A stretch of 36,934 nucleotides of DNA from CAZMXS01 sp964570325 (GTDB taxonomy: Bacteria > Verrucomicrobiota > Kiritimatiellia > CAIQIC01 > CAZMXS01), in the NCBI GenBank assembly GCA_964570325.1, contig CAZMXS010000049.1:1-36934 (forward strand), given 5' to 3'. The position numbers and the translations under genes are program-made. The notes below the pieces were generated by a model that worked only from the letters and a program-made list of their open reading frames with translations, was not told the DNA's origin and searched no databases. Shown in pieces: positions 16,937-24,460 of this stretch. How positions within the stretch are numbered: the first letter of the stretch is position 1; each line of letters starts with the position of its first letter.

Positions 16937-17041
16937 ATGAAGGATAAAACCGGGGCCAAGGAGCTTGGAAATTTGAAACGGCGCGCGGAGGATTTTGCGC
17001 GGCGCATGATTCGCGTATTGAAAAGGGGGAAGGGCTTATGA
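16937..17041 (+). CDS. Small basic ORF coupled to the next gene
   Basis: A 34-residue frame starts at ATG 16937 behind a GAGG-containing sequence and ends with a TGA that overlaps the next gene's ATG (ATGA at 17038-17041). The peptide is basic and helical (ELGNLKRRAEDFARRMIRVL). It vaguely resembles the start of four-helix-bundle (23S rRNA intervening-sequence-type) proteins, so it may be a relic of one, or a leader that couples translation. It is short, and chance cannot be excluded. Confidence 0.35.
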   Translation: MKDKTGAKELGNLKRRAEDFARRMIRVLKRGKGL

Positions 17042-17862
17042 ATACACACGGCTATCGCCTCTTGTTATTCTTTATCTTTTGTCCTTTAGCCTTCGTCTTG
17101 GCCGAGTTCCCCCAGCCCCGGGTCATTTATTACGGCCAGGCGACTGATGAGTATGGCTGGCCCTACACGCGGGATGCGCAAGTAATCCTGCGCATTGGCG
17201 GCGTCACCGCCGCGGTCTGCCAGGTGACGGGCGCCTTCGCGCCGGGCGTGAACTTTGCGTTGCCGGTGGACGTGGATGACGGGACGGGGACGCGCTTCGC
17301 CGCCGCCGCCGCGCGTGTCGGCGAGCCGGTGGAGATTGTGATCCGCGACGGCGTCCGGGAGTGGGCGGTTCTGGCCGGAACGGTCCCGCCGATACCGGCT
17401 GCCGGCGCCGTTATGCGAGTGAATGTGACGGCCGGCACCGATGTTAACGGCAACGGCATCCCCGACGCCTGGGATCAGGAGTTGGTGGACAATTCCGGCG
17501 GCGTCTATACCAACATCAGTCAGGTCACCGGTGATGGCGATCTGGATGGCGACGGCGTTTGCGACCGCGACGAATACCGCGCCGGAACCATTGCGTACTG
17601 GGCATTCGATTATTTCTTCATCGAGCGCCTGTTGATGAGCGATGGGCGATTGGCATTGTCCTTCTTGAGCGTGCCCGGCAAGGCTTATCGGGTGTTCGCC
17701 GCGCGCGGCCTGCCGGGGGCGGAATGGCGGGAACGGGCCTATGCGCTGTCCGCCGGCGGAGGAGCGCAGCAGGGTCCGTTCAGCGGCAGCGGTTATCTGA
17801 CGGAGGTGTTTGTCGCGCCGACGAATACGCCGGAAATCATGCACTTAAGCGTGGAATATTGA
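17038..17862 (+). CDS. Exported protein with calcium-binding-type Asp repeats
   Basis: The 274-residue protein begins with a signal peptide (YRLLLFFIFCPLAFVLA). The next 120 residues are beta-rich (PRVIYYGQATDEYGWPYTRD), similar in feel to carbohydrate-binding or transthyretin-like folds, though I recognise no family. Two Asp-rich loops, DVNGNGIPDAWD and DGDLDGDGVCDRDE, near residues 138-180, resemble thrombospondin type 3 or dockerin-like calcium sites. The last part (FLSVPGKAYRVFAARGLPG) resembles the closing domain common in exported PVC proteins. A good AAGGGG-type site lies just before ATG 17038. It follows the giant LamG gene and precedes another exported protein, so a shared surface role is likely. 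Confidence 0.8.
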   Translation: MNTHGYRLLLFFIFCPLAFVLAEFPQPRVIYYGQATDEYGWPYTRDAQVILRIGGVTAAVCQVTGAFAPGVNFALPVDVDDGTGTRFAAAAARVGEPVEIVIRDGVREWAVLAGTVPPIPAAGAVMRVNVTAGTDVNGNGIPDAWDQELVDNSGGVYTNISQVTGDGDLDGDGVCDRDEYRAGTIAYWAFDYFFIERLLMSDGRLALSFLSVPGKAYRVFAARGLPGAEWRERAYALSAGGGAQQGPFSGSGYLTEVFVAPTNTPEIMHLSVEY

Positions 17863-17883
17863 CGGAGCGAATGGGGCGGAACC

Positions 17884-19644
17884 ATGAAAAACTATAGATT
17901 GTGGTTGGTCGGGCTGGCCGCGACGCTGGTTGCCGGCGGCGCGCCGGCGCAGTGGATCCGGCAAAGCATCACCTTGCAGCCCGGCTGGAATGCCGTGTAT
18001 CTGGAAGCCGCGCCGACGCCGTCCGCGTGCGCGGCGCAGTTTGCCGGGCTGCCCGTTGAAAGCGTGTGGAAGTGGAATCAGGTCTTCCGCGCCGCCCAGT
18101 TCGACACGGATCCAAGCGTGCCCATGCCGGCCGACCCGCGCTGGCTGGTCTGGATGCCGGATCGGAATCCCTATGCTTTTCTCAATACACTGGCGGAACT
18201 GGAAGGCCATGCCGCCTACCTGATCAAAGTGGCGACCAACGCCGCGCCGGTGGCCTGGACCTGGACCGGCCGGGTGATTCCAACGCGAGTTGAATGGTAT
18301 CCCTATCAATACAATCTCGTGGGGATGGTGGTGAATCCGGCGAATCCGCCTTCGCTGGCCGAGTATTTCCGGCACACGCCGGAGGTGGACGCGCTGGGCA
18401 ACGGCGGAGGCGCCATCTATGAAGTGGCCGCCTCCGGCGCCGGCACGCTGATCCGGCAGACGGCGCGCTATTTGATTGAACCGGGGCGGGCGTACTGGGT
18501 GCGGGCGAAGAACCCAGGCCGGTACGCCGGGCCGCTGACCGTGACGGCGGGCGCCGCGCTGGATTTCATGCGCGAAACGACCGAACAGGATCTGACGGTG
18601 CGCAATGTCTCGCCCAGCAACACGTTCGCGGTGAAAATCCGTTCGGTCGCTTCGACCGCGCCGCCCGCGGGCGAACCGGAACTTGCGGGCGCTGTGCCGC
18701 TTGCATGGTACAATCCCGGTGGCGCGGCGACCAATGCACAGGCATGGACCAATCTGGCCAATCGCGGAATAACCCGTACGCTCAAGCCTGGCGAAAGCTG
18801 GACTGTCCGTTGGGCCGTCCGGCGCGGCGATATGGCCGCTTATACGCCGGTCGGCGCAAACGGCGCGGCTTATCAGAGTGTGTTGGAGATCACCGATACC
18901 AATAACCAATACCTCGTGCGCGTGCCGGTTGTGGCCGAGAACCCCGACAGCGGTGTGATCTACAAGCGTGGACCGGCGGACACGACCGCCCGGTTGGATG
19001 ATCACCCGGCCCAGGGCTTGTGGGTCGGCGAAGTGTATCTCAATCAGGTTAGTTCGCCGTATTTCACCGGCACGAACGTATTTGAAACGCCGGCTGTGTT
19101 CACGTTGCGGCTGATCCTCCATGTTGACTCAAGCGGGCAGGCCCGGCTGCTGCAGTCGGTTGTGCTCGCGCGCGCGCCGGAGGGGGTCGGCACCAATTAT
19201 GTGTACCAGCTTTTCGCGAATACGGAGGCGCTGCCGTCGAATGCGACCGATATCTACCGCCTTAGTTCCAGCGCGTTTCCGATTATGGACCCCGTGACGC
19301 TCGGCGTTGTGACCGGCATGCAAAGCGGCGCGCTGGCGGGCACGGTGCGCGTCGGCCCCAACGACGCGTTGAATCCCTTCCTGCACCGGCATCATCCCCA
19401 GCACGATAACGAGGATGGCAACTGGGTGACCTACACCAATGCGGTGGAGACGCTGGCCGTTTCGCGTGCGATCACGCTGCAAATGACGGCGGCCACGAAT
19501 AGTATCCCGTTCTATTCCTCATGGGCGATGGAGGTGGCCGAGGGGGTGTATCGGGAGGTGATCACCGGCGTGCGGCGCGACTCGGTGGTGGTCCAGGGCC
19601 CGTTCGGCTTGCGCCGGGTCAGCCGGGAGGGAACATTGAATTGA
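17884..19644 (+). CDS. Long exported protein, 'PGWNAVYLE' type, unknown function
   Basis: The 586-residue protein has a signal peptide (LWLVGLAATLVAGGAPA) followed by ITLQPGWNAVYLEAAPTPSA, an opening I associate with uncharacterised exported proteins found beside LamG giants; this is from memory and not from a search. The body is beta-rich with Trp-containing segments (ESVWKWNQVF, PRWLVWMPDRNPYAFL, PGESWTVRWAVRRGD), consistent with several beta-sandwich domains. Near the C-terminus HRHHPQHDNEDGNW is a cluster of His, Asp and Glu that could bind metal. It has no transmembrane anchor and no known sorting tag. It lies 21 bases after the calcium-motif gene and is probably co-transcribed. Confidence 0.75.
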   Translation: MKNYRLWLVGLAATLVAGGAPAQWIRQSITLQPGWNAVYLEAAPTPSACAAQFAGLPVESVWKWNQVFRAAQFDTDPSVPMPADPRWLVWMPDRNPYAFLNTLAELEGHAAYLIKVATNAAPVAWTWTGRVIPTRVEWYPYQYNLVGMVVNPANPPSLAEYFRHTPEVDALGNGGGAIYEVAASGAGTLIRQTARYLIEPGRAYWVRAKNPGRYAGPLTVTAGAALDFMRETTEQDLTVRNVSPSNTFAVKIRSVASTAPPAGEPELAGAVPLAWYNPGGAATNAQAWTNLANRGITRTLKPGESWTVRWAVRRGDMAAYTPVGANGAAYQSVLEITDTNNQYLVRVPVVAENPDSGVIYKRGPADTTARLDDHPAQGLWVGEVYLNQVSSPYFTGTNVFETPAVFTLRLILHVDSSGQARLLQSVVLARAPEGVGTNYVYQLFANTEALPSNATDIYRLSSSAFPIMDPVTLGVVTGMQSGALAGTVRVGPNDALNPFLHRHHPQHDNEDGNWVTYTNAVETLAVSRAITLQMTAATNSIPFYSSWAMEVAEGVYREVITGVRRDSVVVQGPFGLRRVSREGTLN

Positions 19645-19661
19645 AGCGGCGGGTTGCCAGC

Positions 19662-20582
19662 ATGCAGCCGGCCAGGTTCCGGGGTGCGGCGATGGCTTCA
19701 CGGAGCGCGGGCATCCTATCCGCTGATGTCCATCACGTATTTCACGCCAGCGCGGCCGCTCCGCCGTTGTTGGGCGAGCCGCTTGACTCATTGGGCCGCG
19801 CCCGGCATCGGATAGGCCAATGCCTGCGCCGGTGTCTGGCGGTTCTGCTTACCGCCTGGCTGATCATGGCCGGTCTGTCCGCGCGCGCGGATACGGGCAT
19901 GGTGGCCTTCGCCGAGCACAACGGCTGTATCGCCTGGGAGAATATCAACACCGATCTCTTTTACGCGCTCGAATGGCGCTCCTCCATGCGGGATTCCAAC
20001 GCTTGGGAACGGTCGTACGCTTCGTTGCAACAGATTCACTCGGCCGCGCCCACGGTGACCGTTTACGTGCCGCTATTCTACCGCGTCGTAAGCGCCAGTA
20101 ATCGCTTCGTATTTGATACGCGGCTTATGCAGACCGGGCAGACCAACATTTATCAAGCCGGGGACGACGGCAGCCTGCGGCGCGGGGTTCCCTGGAGTGT
20201 GCCGCGATTTACAGATCACGGCGACGAAACCGTGACGGACAACAACACCGGCCTGATGTGGCTGAAGGATGCCAACCGGTTTGGGCCGCTGGCCTGGTAT
20301 TACGCGATCATCGAGTGCACCAACCTGACGATTGCCGGCTATAACGATTGGCGCATGCCCAATCTTATAGAACTCGCGAGCCTGCTGGACCGCGGGCAAT
20401 ACGGGCCGGCGTTGCCGGTGGATCGGCCATTCAGCAACGTGGTGTCGGCTTATTATTGGACCAGCACCACTTATGCGTACGACGAGACGCAGGCGTGGGC
20501 GCTTTGGCTGACCGACGGCGACGATCGTAACCGGAGCAAGCCGTCCCTTTTATATGTCTGGCCGGTGCGTGGCGGGCTCTGA
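19662..20582 (+). CDS. Exported protein with DUF1566 (Lcl C-terminal) domain
   Basis: The protein carries a C-terminal DUF1566/Lcl domain: DNNTGLMWLKDANRFGPLAW, GYNDWRMPNLIELASLLDRG, SAYYWTSTTYA and ALWLTDGD (about 20225-20575). This domain occurs in exported and adhesion proteins such as Legionella Lcl, where it binds polysaccharide. A signal-like segment, CLRRCLAVLLTAWLIMAGLSARA, ends near 19890. I chose ATG 19662, the first after the upstream stop; ATG 19692 or TTG 19791 are alternatives, and none has a good ribosome site. The long N-region includes SAGILSADVHHVF, which seems to come from a degenerate AGILPA repeat, so the true start may be later. It lies 18 bases after the preceding gene's stop. 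Confidence 0.75.
   Translation: MQPARFRGAAMASRSAGILSADVHHVFHASAAAPPLLGEPLDSLGRARHRIGQCLRRCLAVLLTAWLIMAGLSARADTGMVAFAEHNGCIAWENINTDLFYALEWRSSMRDSNAWERSYASLQQIHSAAPTVTVYVPLFYRVVSASNRFVFDTRLMQTGQTNIYQAGDDGSLRRGVPWSVPRFTDHGDETVTDNNTGLMWLKDANRFGPLAWYYAIIECTNLTIAGYNDWRMPNLIELASLLDRGQYGPALPVDRPFSNVVSAYYWTSTTYAYDETQAWALWLTDGDDRNRSKPSLLYVWPVRGGL
19707..19723. repeat. Degenerate AGILPA-type palindrome
   Basis: GCGGGCATCCTATCCGC matches the 3213-3229 repeat in its left arm and differs in two positions of the right arm. It reads AGILSA in the DUF1566 gene's frame, in the N-region before the signal peptide. Confidence 0.45.
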
Positions 20583-20602
20583 TGGCGAAATAGGGAGGTT
20601 AA

Positions 20603-21487
20603 ATGAAAAGCGGACATTGGATTGAGACCATTCGGTTTTCTTTCATGTTCCGGTCGGTGCGGGTGGGAGCCCCGCGCGCGCTGCTGGGTATTTCTTTCGG
20701 GCTTTTATTCATTGCGCTGGTATTGGCTTGGGCATGGCCGGCGACGGCGGAAGTCGTGGTGTGGTACCAATACCAGTACAACGATTTTCCGGAAACGATC
20801 GCGCCGGACGTGATCAGCGGCAGCCAGTTCAATGCCGCATACAGCGCGTTGAAGGGGGACAGCGACACGACCGGCAATCCCTTGCCTTCGTATGTGGCCG
20901 ACGAATGGATATCGGAGACCAATTATTTAGAGTTCGCGGTCAACCTGCGCGACGGCTTCGCGCTCACATTGGATGACGTGGTGTTCGATTATCGCAGCGA
21001 GTTCGCCGAGGGATATGCCGGCCCCACCGCATATCAGGTTTGGGCTGGGCCGGCGACTTCTGCCATGGTTTGCCTCTCAAACGGCTGGCAACCGTTGACC
21101 CGTGACGATGCCTGGCACGCAGCGGTGACCGCTCGCAACGATGGCCTGATTTCGGGTGAATTGCCGGGAACGGTATATTTTCGCATTTGCGGGCGCGGCG
21201 CTGAACAGGCGGACGCCTACTGGTGGGTGGACAATGTTGCCGTGCATGGCACATTGGCTACCAACTATCCACGGATCTGGCAGATTGCGGCCAGCAACGA
21301 GGACGTCTGGCTGACCCTGACGATTCCCAGCTCGGCTACGACTTATCGTATCGAACGCGCGGTGGATGTGTCGGGCGCGACCTGGACCACGCTCGGGAGT
21401 TTTTCGCGGCAGGCGGGATGGACTAACTGGACGGATTCGGTGGCGTTGACGAATGCCGCATTGTTTTATCGGGTGGTGGGGCCATGA
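20603..21487 (+). CDS. Exported protein of unknown function
   Basis: The 294-residue protein has a long basic N-region and a hydrophobic segment (LLGISFGLLFIALVLAWAWPATAE) that fits a signal peptide; ATG 20645 is an alternative start. GGGAGG four bases before ATG 20603 supports the longer form. The first 200 residues (YQYNDFPETIAPDVISGSQF; DEWISETNYLEFAVNLRDG; PGTVYFRICGRGAEQADAYW) look like a jelly-roll, LamG-like or PEP-CTERM-anchor-like beta-sandwich. The last 70 residues (DVWLTLTIPSSATTYRIERA; ALFYRVVGP) form a small closing domain frequent in exported PVC proteins. Its TGA overlaps the next gene's ATG. No enzyme motif is visible. Confidence 0.75.
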   Translation: MKSGHWIETIRFSFMFRSVRVGAPRALLGISFGLLFIALVLAWAWPATAEVVVWYQYQYNDFPETIAPDVISGSQFNAAYSALKGDSDTTGNPLPSYVADEWISETNYLEFAVNLRDGFALTLDDVVFDYRSEFAEGYAGPTAYQVWAGPATSAMVCLSNGWQPLTRDDAWHAAVTARNDGLISGELPGTVYFRICGRGAEQADAYWWVDNVAVHGTLATNYPRIWQIAASNEDVWLTLTIPSSATTYRIERAVDVSGATWTTLGSFSRQAGWTNWTDSVALTNAALFYRVVGP

Positions 21488-21862
21488 CGCGTGCCGGTGT
21501 GATTCTTATCTGCTGGGGGGGTATTGGCGGAGTCGGTTTGCGCCGGGATATCCCTGGAGTCACGGTTGTGGACTTTGACGGACGGCCGCATGGTGACGGG
21601 GGTGTACGCGGGCGTAACGCGCAGCGTGGTCAGTATCCAGCCGGCCGCCGGCCCGCGCATCGCGGTCTGGTTCCCGCGGTTGAGCGCCGGCGACCAGGCA
21701 TACATTCGGCGCGTGGCCAGCGATGCGGAGCGCGCCGCGCTGGATGCCGATCCGGCGGCGGCTTCTCAGGCGGCGCCGGACGCGGTAGCGCGCCGCCGCC
21801 GACAATTGAGCGAGCGCTGGGATGCGTTGCGGCGGGCGGGATATATTCCATCGGATGGATAA
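21484..21862 (+). CDS. Small exported SHD1-domain protein, frameshifted at a G7 tract
   Basis: ATG 21484 overlaps the previous gene's stop and starts a signal peptide, MTRAGVILICWG. The frame then breaks at seven G (21515-21521). If one G is removed it continues VLAESVCAGISLESRLWTL, completing a signal peptide with cleavage near SVCA, followed by an SHD1-like domain: LWTLTDGRMVTGVYAGVTRS, VVSIQPAAGPRIAVWFPRL, SAGDQAYIRRVA. SHD1-like domains are frequent in exported planctomycete and verrucomicrobial proteins. As written, translation from TTG 21524 would give a 112-residue protein without an export signal. The C-terminal third is Ala/Arg-rich and helical. The SHD1 call rests on pattern only. 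Confidence 0.65.
21515..21521 (+). other. G7 tract at a frameshift
   Basis: Seven G inside the signal peptide of the SHD1 protein. Six G would give one continuous gene. It is the second G7 run in this island that coincides with a frame change, and the needed correction has the opposite sign to that at 13428. Confidence 0.6.
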
Positions 21863-21903
21863 GGCCGGCCTGGTCGTTGAGCGGTCGGACGATTGCCTCC
21901 GGC

Positions 21904-22638
21904 TTACTTGGGCGCGATAAATCCGAAATCCGGATCGAAGAATACCAGCGCGGCGGCGACCGCCTGGCGGGCGCGCGTGGTGGGGCAGCAGGTTGTGGCG
22001 GCCCCCCAGATTGCGCCGCTGCGGCGGATGAGCCCGTCCTCCGTGATGCGCCCCACGATTCCGCCGTTCCGACGCAGGTTCCCGCGAGCATCAATTTCGC
22101 CGACAATCATGCCGCGCTGGCGGATCGTGCCGTTGGCCGCGATGGCCCCAACGCTTATGCCGCCCCGCCGGACGGTTCCGTTGGGGGCGAACTCGCCGGC
22201 GATCATGCCGTTGATCCGAATGGTTCCATTCGGTTCGATGCGCGCCCAGAACACAGAATGCTTGCGGATGGTGATCGCCTGGGCGGGCGATGTCGCCGGC
22301 GCGGCGTTACGCGTTGGGTTTTTCCCGGGTGGGCGGATGCGTTCCGGCCCGACCCACTCGTCCCATGCATGGTCATGATCGGCGTAATGGATGAAAGCGC
22401 GGTCGCCGCTGGTCTGTAACACCTCCGCCGTATACCAGGTTCCTTTCCATTCCACCTCAACCGTATCTCGGACCTGGAACGCAAAAGCGCCAATGGCGCC
22501 GACCAGAAAAAGGGCTGCCGCGGAAGCCGCAAGGCGCCGTCGCGGGTTGCGGCATGGAACAAACCGTAGCAACATGGCCCTTGCCCGTCCGAGCGCGCTC
22601 GCGCATCCATCGTGGACGGCCGGCCGCTCCAATTTCAT
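21904..22638 (-). CDS. Membrane-anchored agenet/Tudor-like protein with five 16-residue repeats
   Basis: The 244-residue protein has a basic N-region and a hydrophobic segment (LAASAAALFLVGAIGAFAF, 36-54) that would export or anchor it. Residues 55-102 (VRDTVEVEWKGTWYTAEVLQ ... AWDEWVGPERI) resemble an agenet, Tudor-knot or chromo-barrel domain. Residues 134-213 are five exact 16-residue units without gaps, of pattern [IF]xxxGx[IVL]RxxGxIxGx, probably a small beta-solenoid or stacked sheet. The start ATG overlaps the binding protein's TGA (ATGA), so it is translationally coupled to a metal-uptake gene. A function in binding cell wall, polysaccharide or metal on the cell surface is possible but not shown. 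Confidence 0.75.
   Translation of the reverse strand: MKLERPAVHDGCASALGRARAMLLRFVPCRNPRRRLAASAAALFLVGAIGAFAFQVRDTVEVEWKGTWYTAEVLQTSGDRAFIHYADHDHAWDEWVGPERIRPPGKNPTRNAAPATSPAQAITIRKHSVFWARIEPNGTIRINGMIAGEFAPNGTVRRGGISVGAIAANGTIRQRGMIVGEIDARGNLRRNGGIVGRITEDGLIRRSGAIWGAATTCCPTTRARQAVAAALVFFDPDFGFIAPK
22000..22239 (-). repeat. Five-fold 48-base coding repeat
   Basis: Codons for residues 134-213 of the agenet-like protein form five back-to-back 48-base units: IEPNGTIRINGMIAGE, FAPNGTVRRGGISVGA, IAANGTIRQRGMIVGE, IDARGNLRRNGGIVGR and ITEDGLIRRSGAIWGA. The protein pattern is kept while the DNA has diverged, so the repeat is old and under selection. Confidence 0.8.
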
Positions 22639-23492
22639 TTTAACGCCTGTTCCAATTCCGTTTGATTGCGCTCCATGATCTTCAGATAAGCGTCCGCCTC
22701 CAGCGGGCCGGTCACCACGGGGTCCAGCGTGTAAATTGTGGCGCCGGTCTCCTTGGCGATAGTCCGCGCGGCCTTGGCGGGATACTGGGGTTCGATGAAG
22801 AGGGCCGTCACCCCCAGGCTGCGCACCGTGCGGATTGTTTCCGCCAGCTCGCGCGCGCTAGGTTCCATGCCGGGCTCGTGTTCGATCACGGCCGCCACCT
22901 CCAGGTTAAACTCCTTCGCGAAATAGGGGAACGCCTCGTGAAAGGTGACGATCGGGCGGCCGGCCAGTCCCTGCAGGGCGGTATGCATCCGGTCGGCCAG
23001 CGCCTGGAGCGATTGGATATAGCGGTCGGCATTACGCCGGTATGTTCCTGCATGCGCGGCGTCTTCGCGCGCCAGGCCTTCCGCGATGTTGCGAACCTGC
23101 TGAATATGCAGCGTCGGACTAACCCAGACATGCGGATTGATTTCGGCGCCGGTATGCAAAGGCTCAATCCCGACACTGGCGTTGATGACGCGCAGGGTTG
23201 AGTTGTGGCGCAGGGCCTCGTCCAGAAAGTTCTCCATGCCGGCGCCATTCGCAATCAGCACATCGGCGGCCGCCAGTTGTTTCATATCGGCGGGCGTCAA
23301 GTGGTATTCATGCAGGCAACCCACCTGCGGGCGGACCAGACAACTTAATTCGACGTCCGGCACATTCTGGGTGATATTCAAAGCGGCAATGTGCATGGGA
23401 TAAAACGAAGTGACCACCCGCAGCGGACGCTCCGCCGCGCCTACCGCGCCCGCCAAGCCGACCAGGATTAGCAGCAGCATAGCTCTTTTCAT
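22635..23492 (-). CDS. ZnuA-type metal ABC transporter substrate-binding protein
   Basis: The 285-residue protein is a cluster A-I metal-binding protein (ZnuA/TroA/MntC family). It has a signal peptide (AMLLLILVGLAGAVGAA), the HEYHLTP motif (61-67), NPHVWVSP (119-126; His121), FHEAFPYFAKEF (184-195; His185) and a closing LDP (Asp257), which together supply the usual three His plus one Asp or Glu. It lacks the His-rich loop of true ZnuA. No cognate ABC permease or ATPase is adjacent; instead it lies downstream of an ECF-type nickel transporter and an outer-membrane barrel, so nickel, cobalt, zinc or manganese are all possible. It overlaps the next gene by ATGA. A separate promoter may lie in the 149 bases upstream. 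Confidence 0.88.
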   Translation of the reverse strand: MKRAMLLLILVGLAGAVGAAERPLRVVTSFYPMHIAALNITQNVPDVELSCLVRPQVGCLHEYHLTPADMKQLAAADVLIANGAGMENFLDEALRHNSTLRVINASVGIEPLHTGAEINPHVWVSPTLHIQQVRNIAEGLAREDAAHAGTYRRNADRYIQSLQALADRMHTALQGLAGRPIVTFHEAFPYFAKEFNLEVAAVIEHEPGMEPSARELAETIRTVRSLGVTALFIEPQYPAKAARTIAKETGATIYTLDPVVTGPLEADAYLKIMERNQTELEQALK

Positions 23493-23641
23493 TTCATCAT
23501 CCTTTTACCTAGGGCGTATCTTCGTTGTTATCCAGCATCAATCCGCGCAAAATAGCGCAACCCGCCAGTCACTCCTGACTGACCCGCGCAACAGATCGAG
23601 TCGGGTATTCCTTCCCGACTTATAGCTTCATCCGCATTCTT
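23493..23641 (-). other. Intergenic spacer with two hairpins
   Basis: On the minus strand the spacer after the barrel gene holds GTCGGG-8 nt-CCCGAC and CAGTCA-GGAG-TGACTG, two good hairpins. Neither is followed by a T-tract, so they may be processing or attenuation elements and not simple terminators. No GTGTTAC half-site of the kind near nikM is seen here. Confidence 0.45.
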
Positions 23642-24448
23642 CTAAAAGCTATATGCCGCGGTCAAGCCGCCCCACCACTTCTGATCGTCATAATAGATAT
23701 CATTCGCGCCCGCGCGGACGCTTGCGTCCCAGAGCCACATGCAGGCCAGGGTGCCGCTCAATTGCCAGGCATCGGTTGCCGCATAGGTGAGCGTGGCGAA
23801 GACATTGCCGTCATTCAGCGCGTCCTGATTCCGGTCGAAGAAATAATCGTTGTATGGCGCGCTACCCCAGCCGGTGGAGAAGCCCGGTGTCAGCGTCAGG
23901 CGGTCCAGCAGGGTAACCGTTTTTTCCAAAGCGGCCACGGCATAGAAACCGTCCGCTTCGCCAAAATCGTAGTAAAGCTCGATGCTCGGCTTGACCCAGA
24001 GATTGGGCGCCTCGGCCATGATGAACAACTCGCGCGTACTGGGCTCGGACACCGTGGTCGTTTGGCCGTCTGCGTCCGTTGCCTCCGTGGACGTGTTGGG
24101 ATAAAGATACTCGGCCACGCCGGCGTACAGGTCAACCGGGCCGACCGTGGCCGCGTACCCGGCGAACAAGTCCACCTCGTTGAACTTGCGCCGCGCGTCA
24201 TTTCGGTCGGTCAACTCGAAGTTCCCCCAGAACATCAGCGTGAACCCGTTTTTCTCGACCTTCACCTGTGGCTCGACGACCGGCCGGTCGCTGCTCACTT
24301 GACCGCGGGAGACGTATGCCGAAAACAGCGAGACTTCGGCGTCCACCGCCAGGGGCGTGGCTTCGGTGATCGGTTGCGGCTCCTCCTCGCGCGCCCAGAC
24401 GGCGGCGGCCAGCAGTCCAATAACCAGCATTATGATTAACTTGCGCAT
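23642..24448 (-). CDS. Outer-membrane beta-barrel protein, TorF/Gcw_chp-like
   Basis: The 268-residue protein has a clear signal peptide (LIIMLVIGLLAAAVWA) and then alternating amphipathic strands (VDAEVSLFSAYVSRGQVSSD; GFTLMFWGNFELTD; LTPGFSTGWGSAPYNDYFFD). It ends in Phe (GGLTAAYSF), the usual C-terminal signal for outer-membrane barrel assembly. The opening VSLFSAYVSRGQ with later tyrosine-rich strands fits the Gcw_chp/TorF putative porin family. It follows the ABC ATPase gene by 12 bases in the nickel operon, so it may be the outer-membrane entry for nickel or a chelate, by analogy with other metal-regulated porins. This role is inference from position. Confidence 0.75.
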   Translation of the reverse strand: MRKLIIMLVIGLLAAAVWAREEEPQPITEATPLAVDAEVSLFSAYVSRGQVSSDRPVVEPQVKVEKNGFTLMFWGNFELTDRNDARRKFNEVDLFAGYAATVGPVDLYAGVAEYLYPNTSTEATDADGQTTTVSEPSTRELFIMAEAPNLWVKPSIELYYDFGEADGFYAVAALEKTVTLLDRLTLTPGFSTGWGSAPYNDYFFDRNQDALNDGNVFATLTYAATDAWQLSGTLACMWLWDASVRAGANDIYYDDQKWWGGLTAAYSF

Positions 24449-24460
24449 GGTGATTCCTCC

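Noticed and set aside
7395..21862. Prophage or phage-tail cluster, suggested by the tail-collar domain
   Set aside because: There is no capsid, portal, terminase, tape measure, baseplate or integrase gene, and most products carry bacterial signal peptides.
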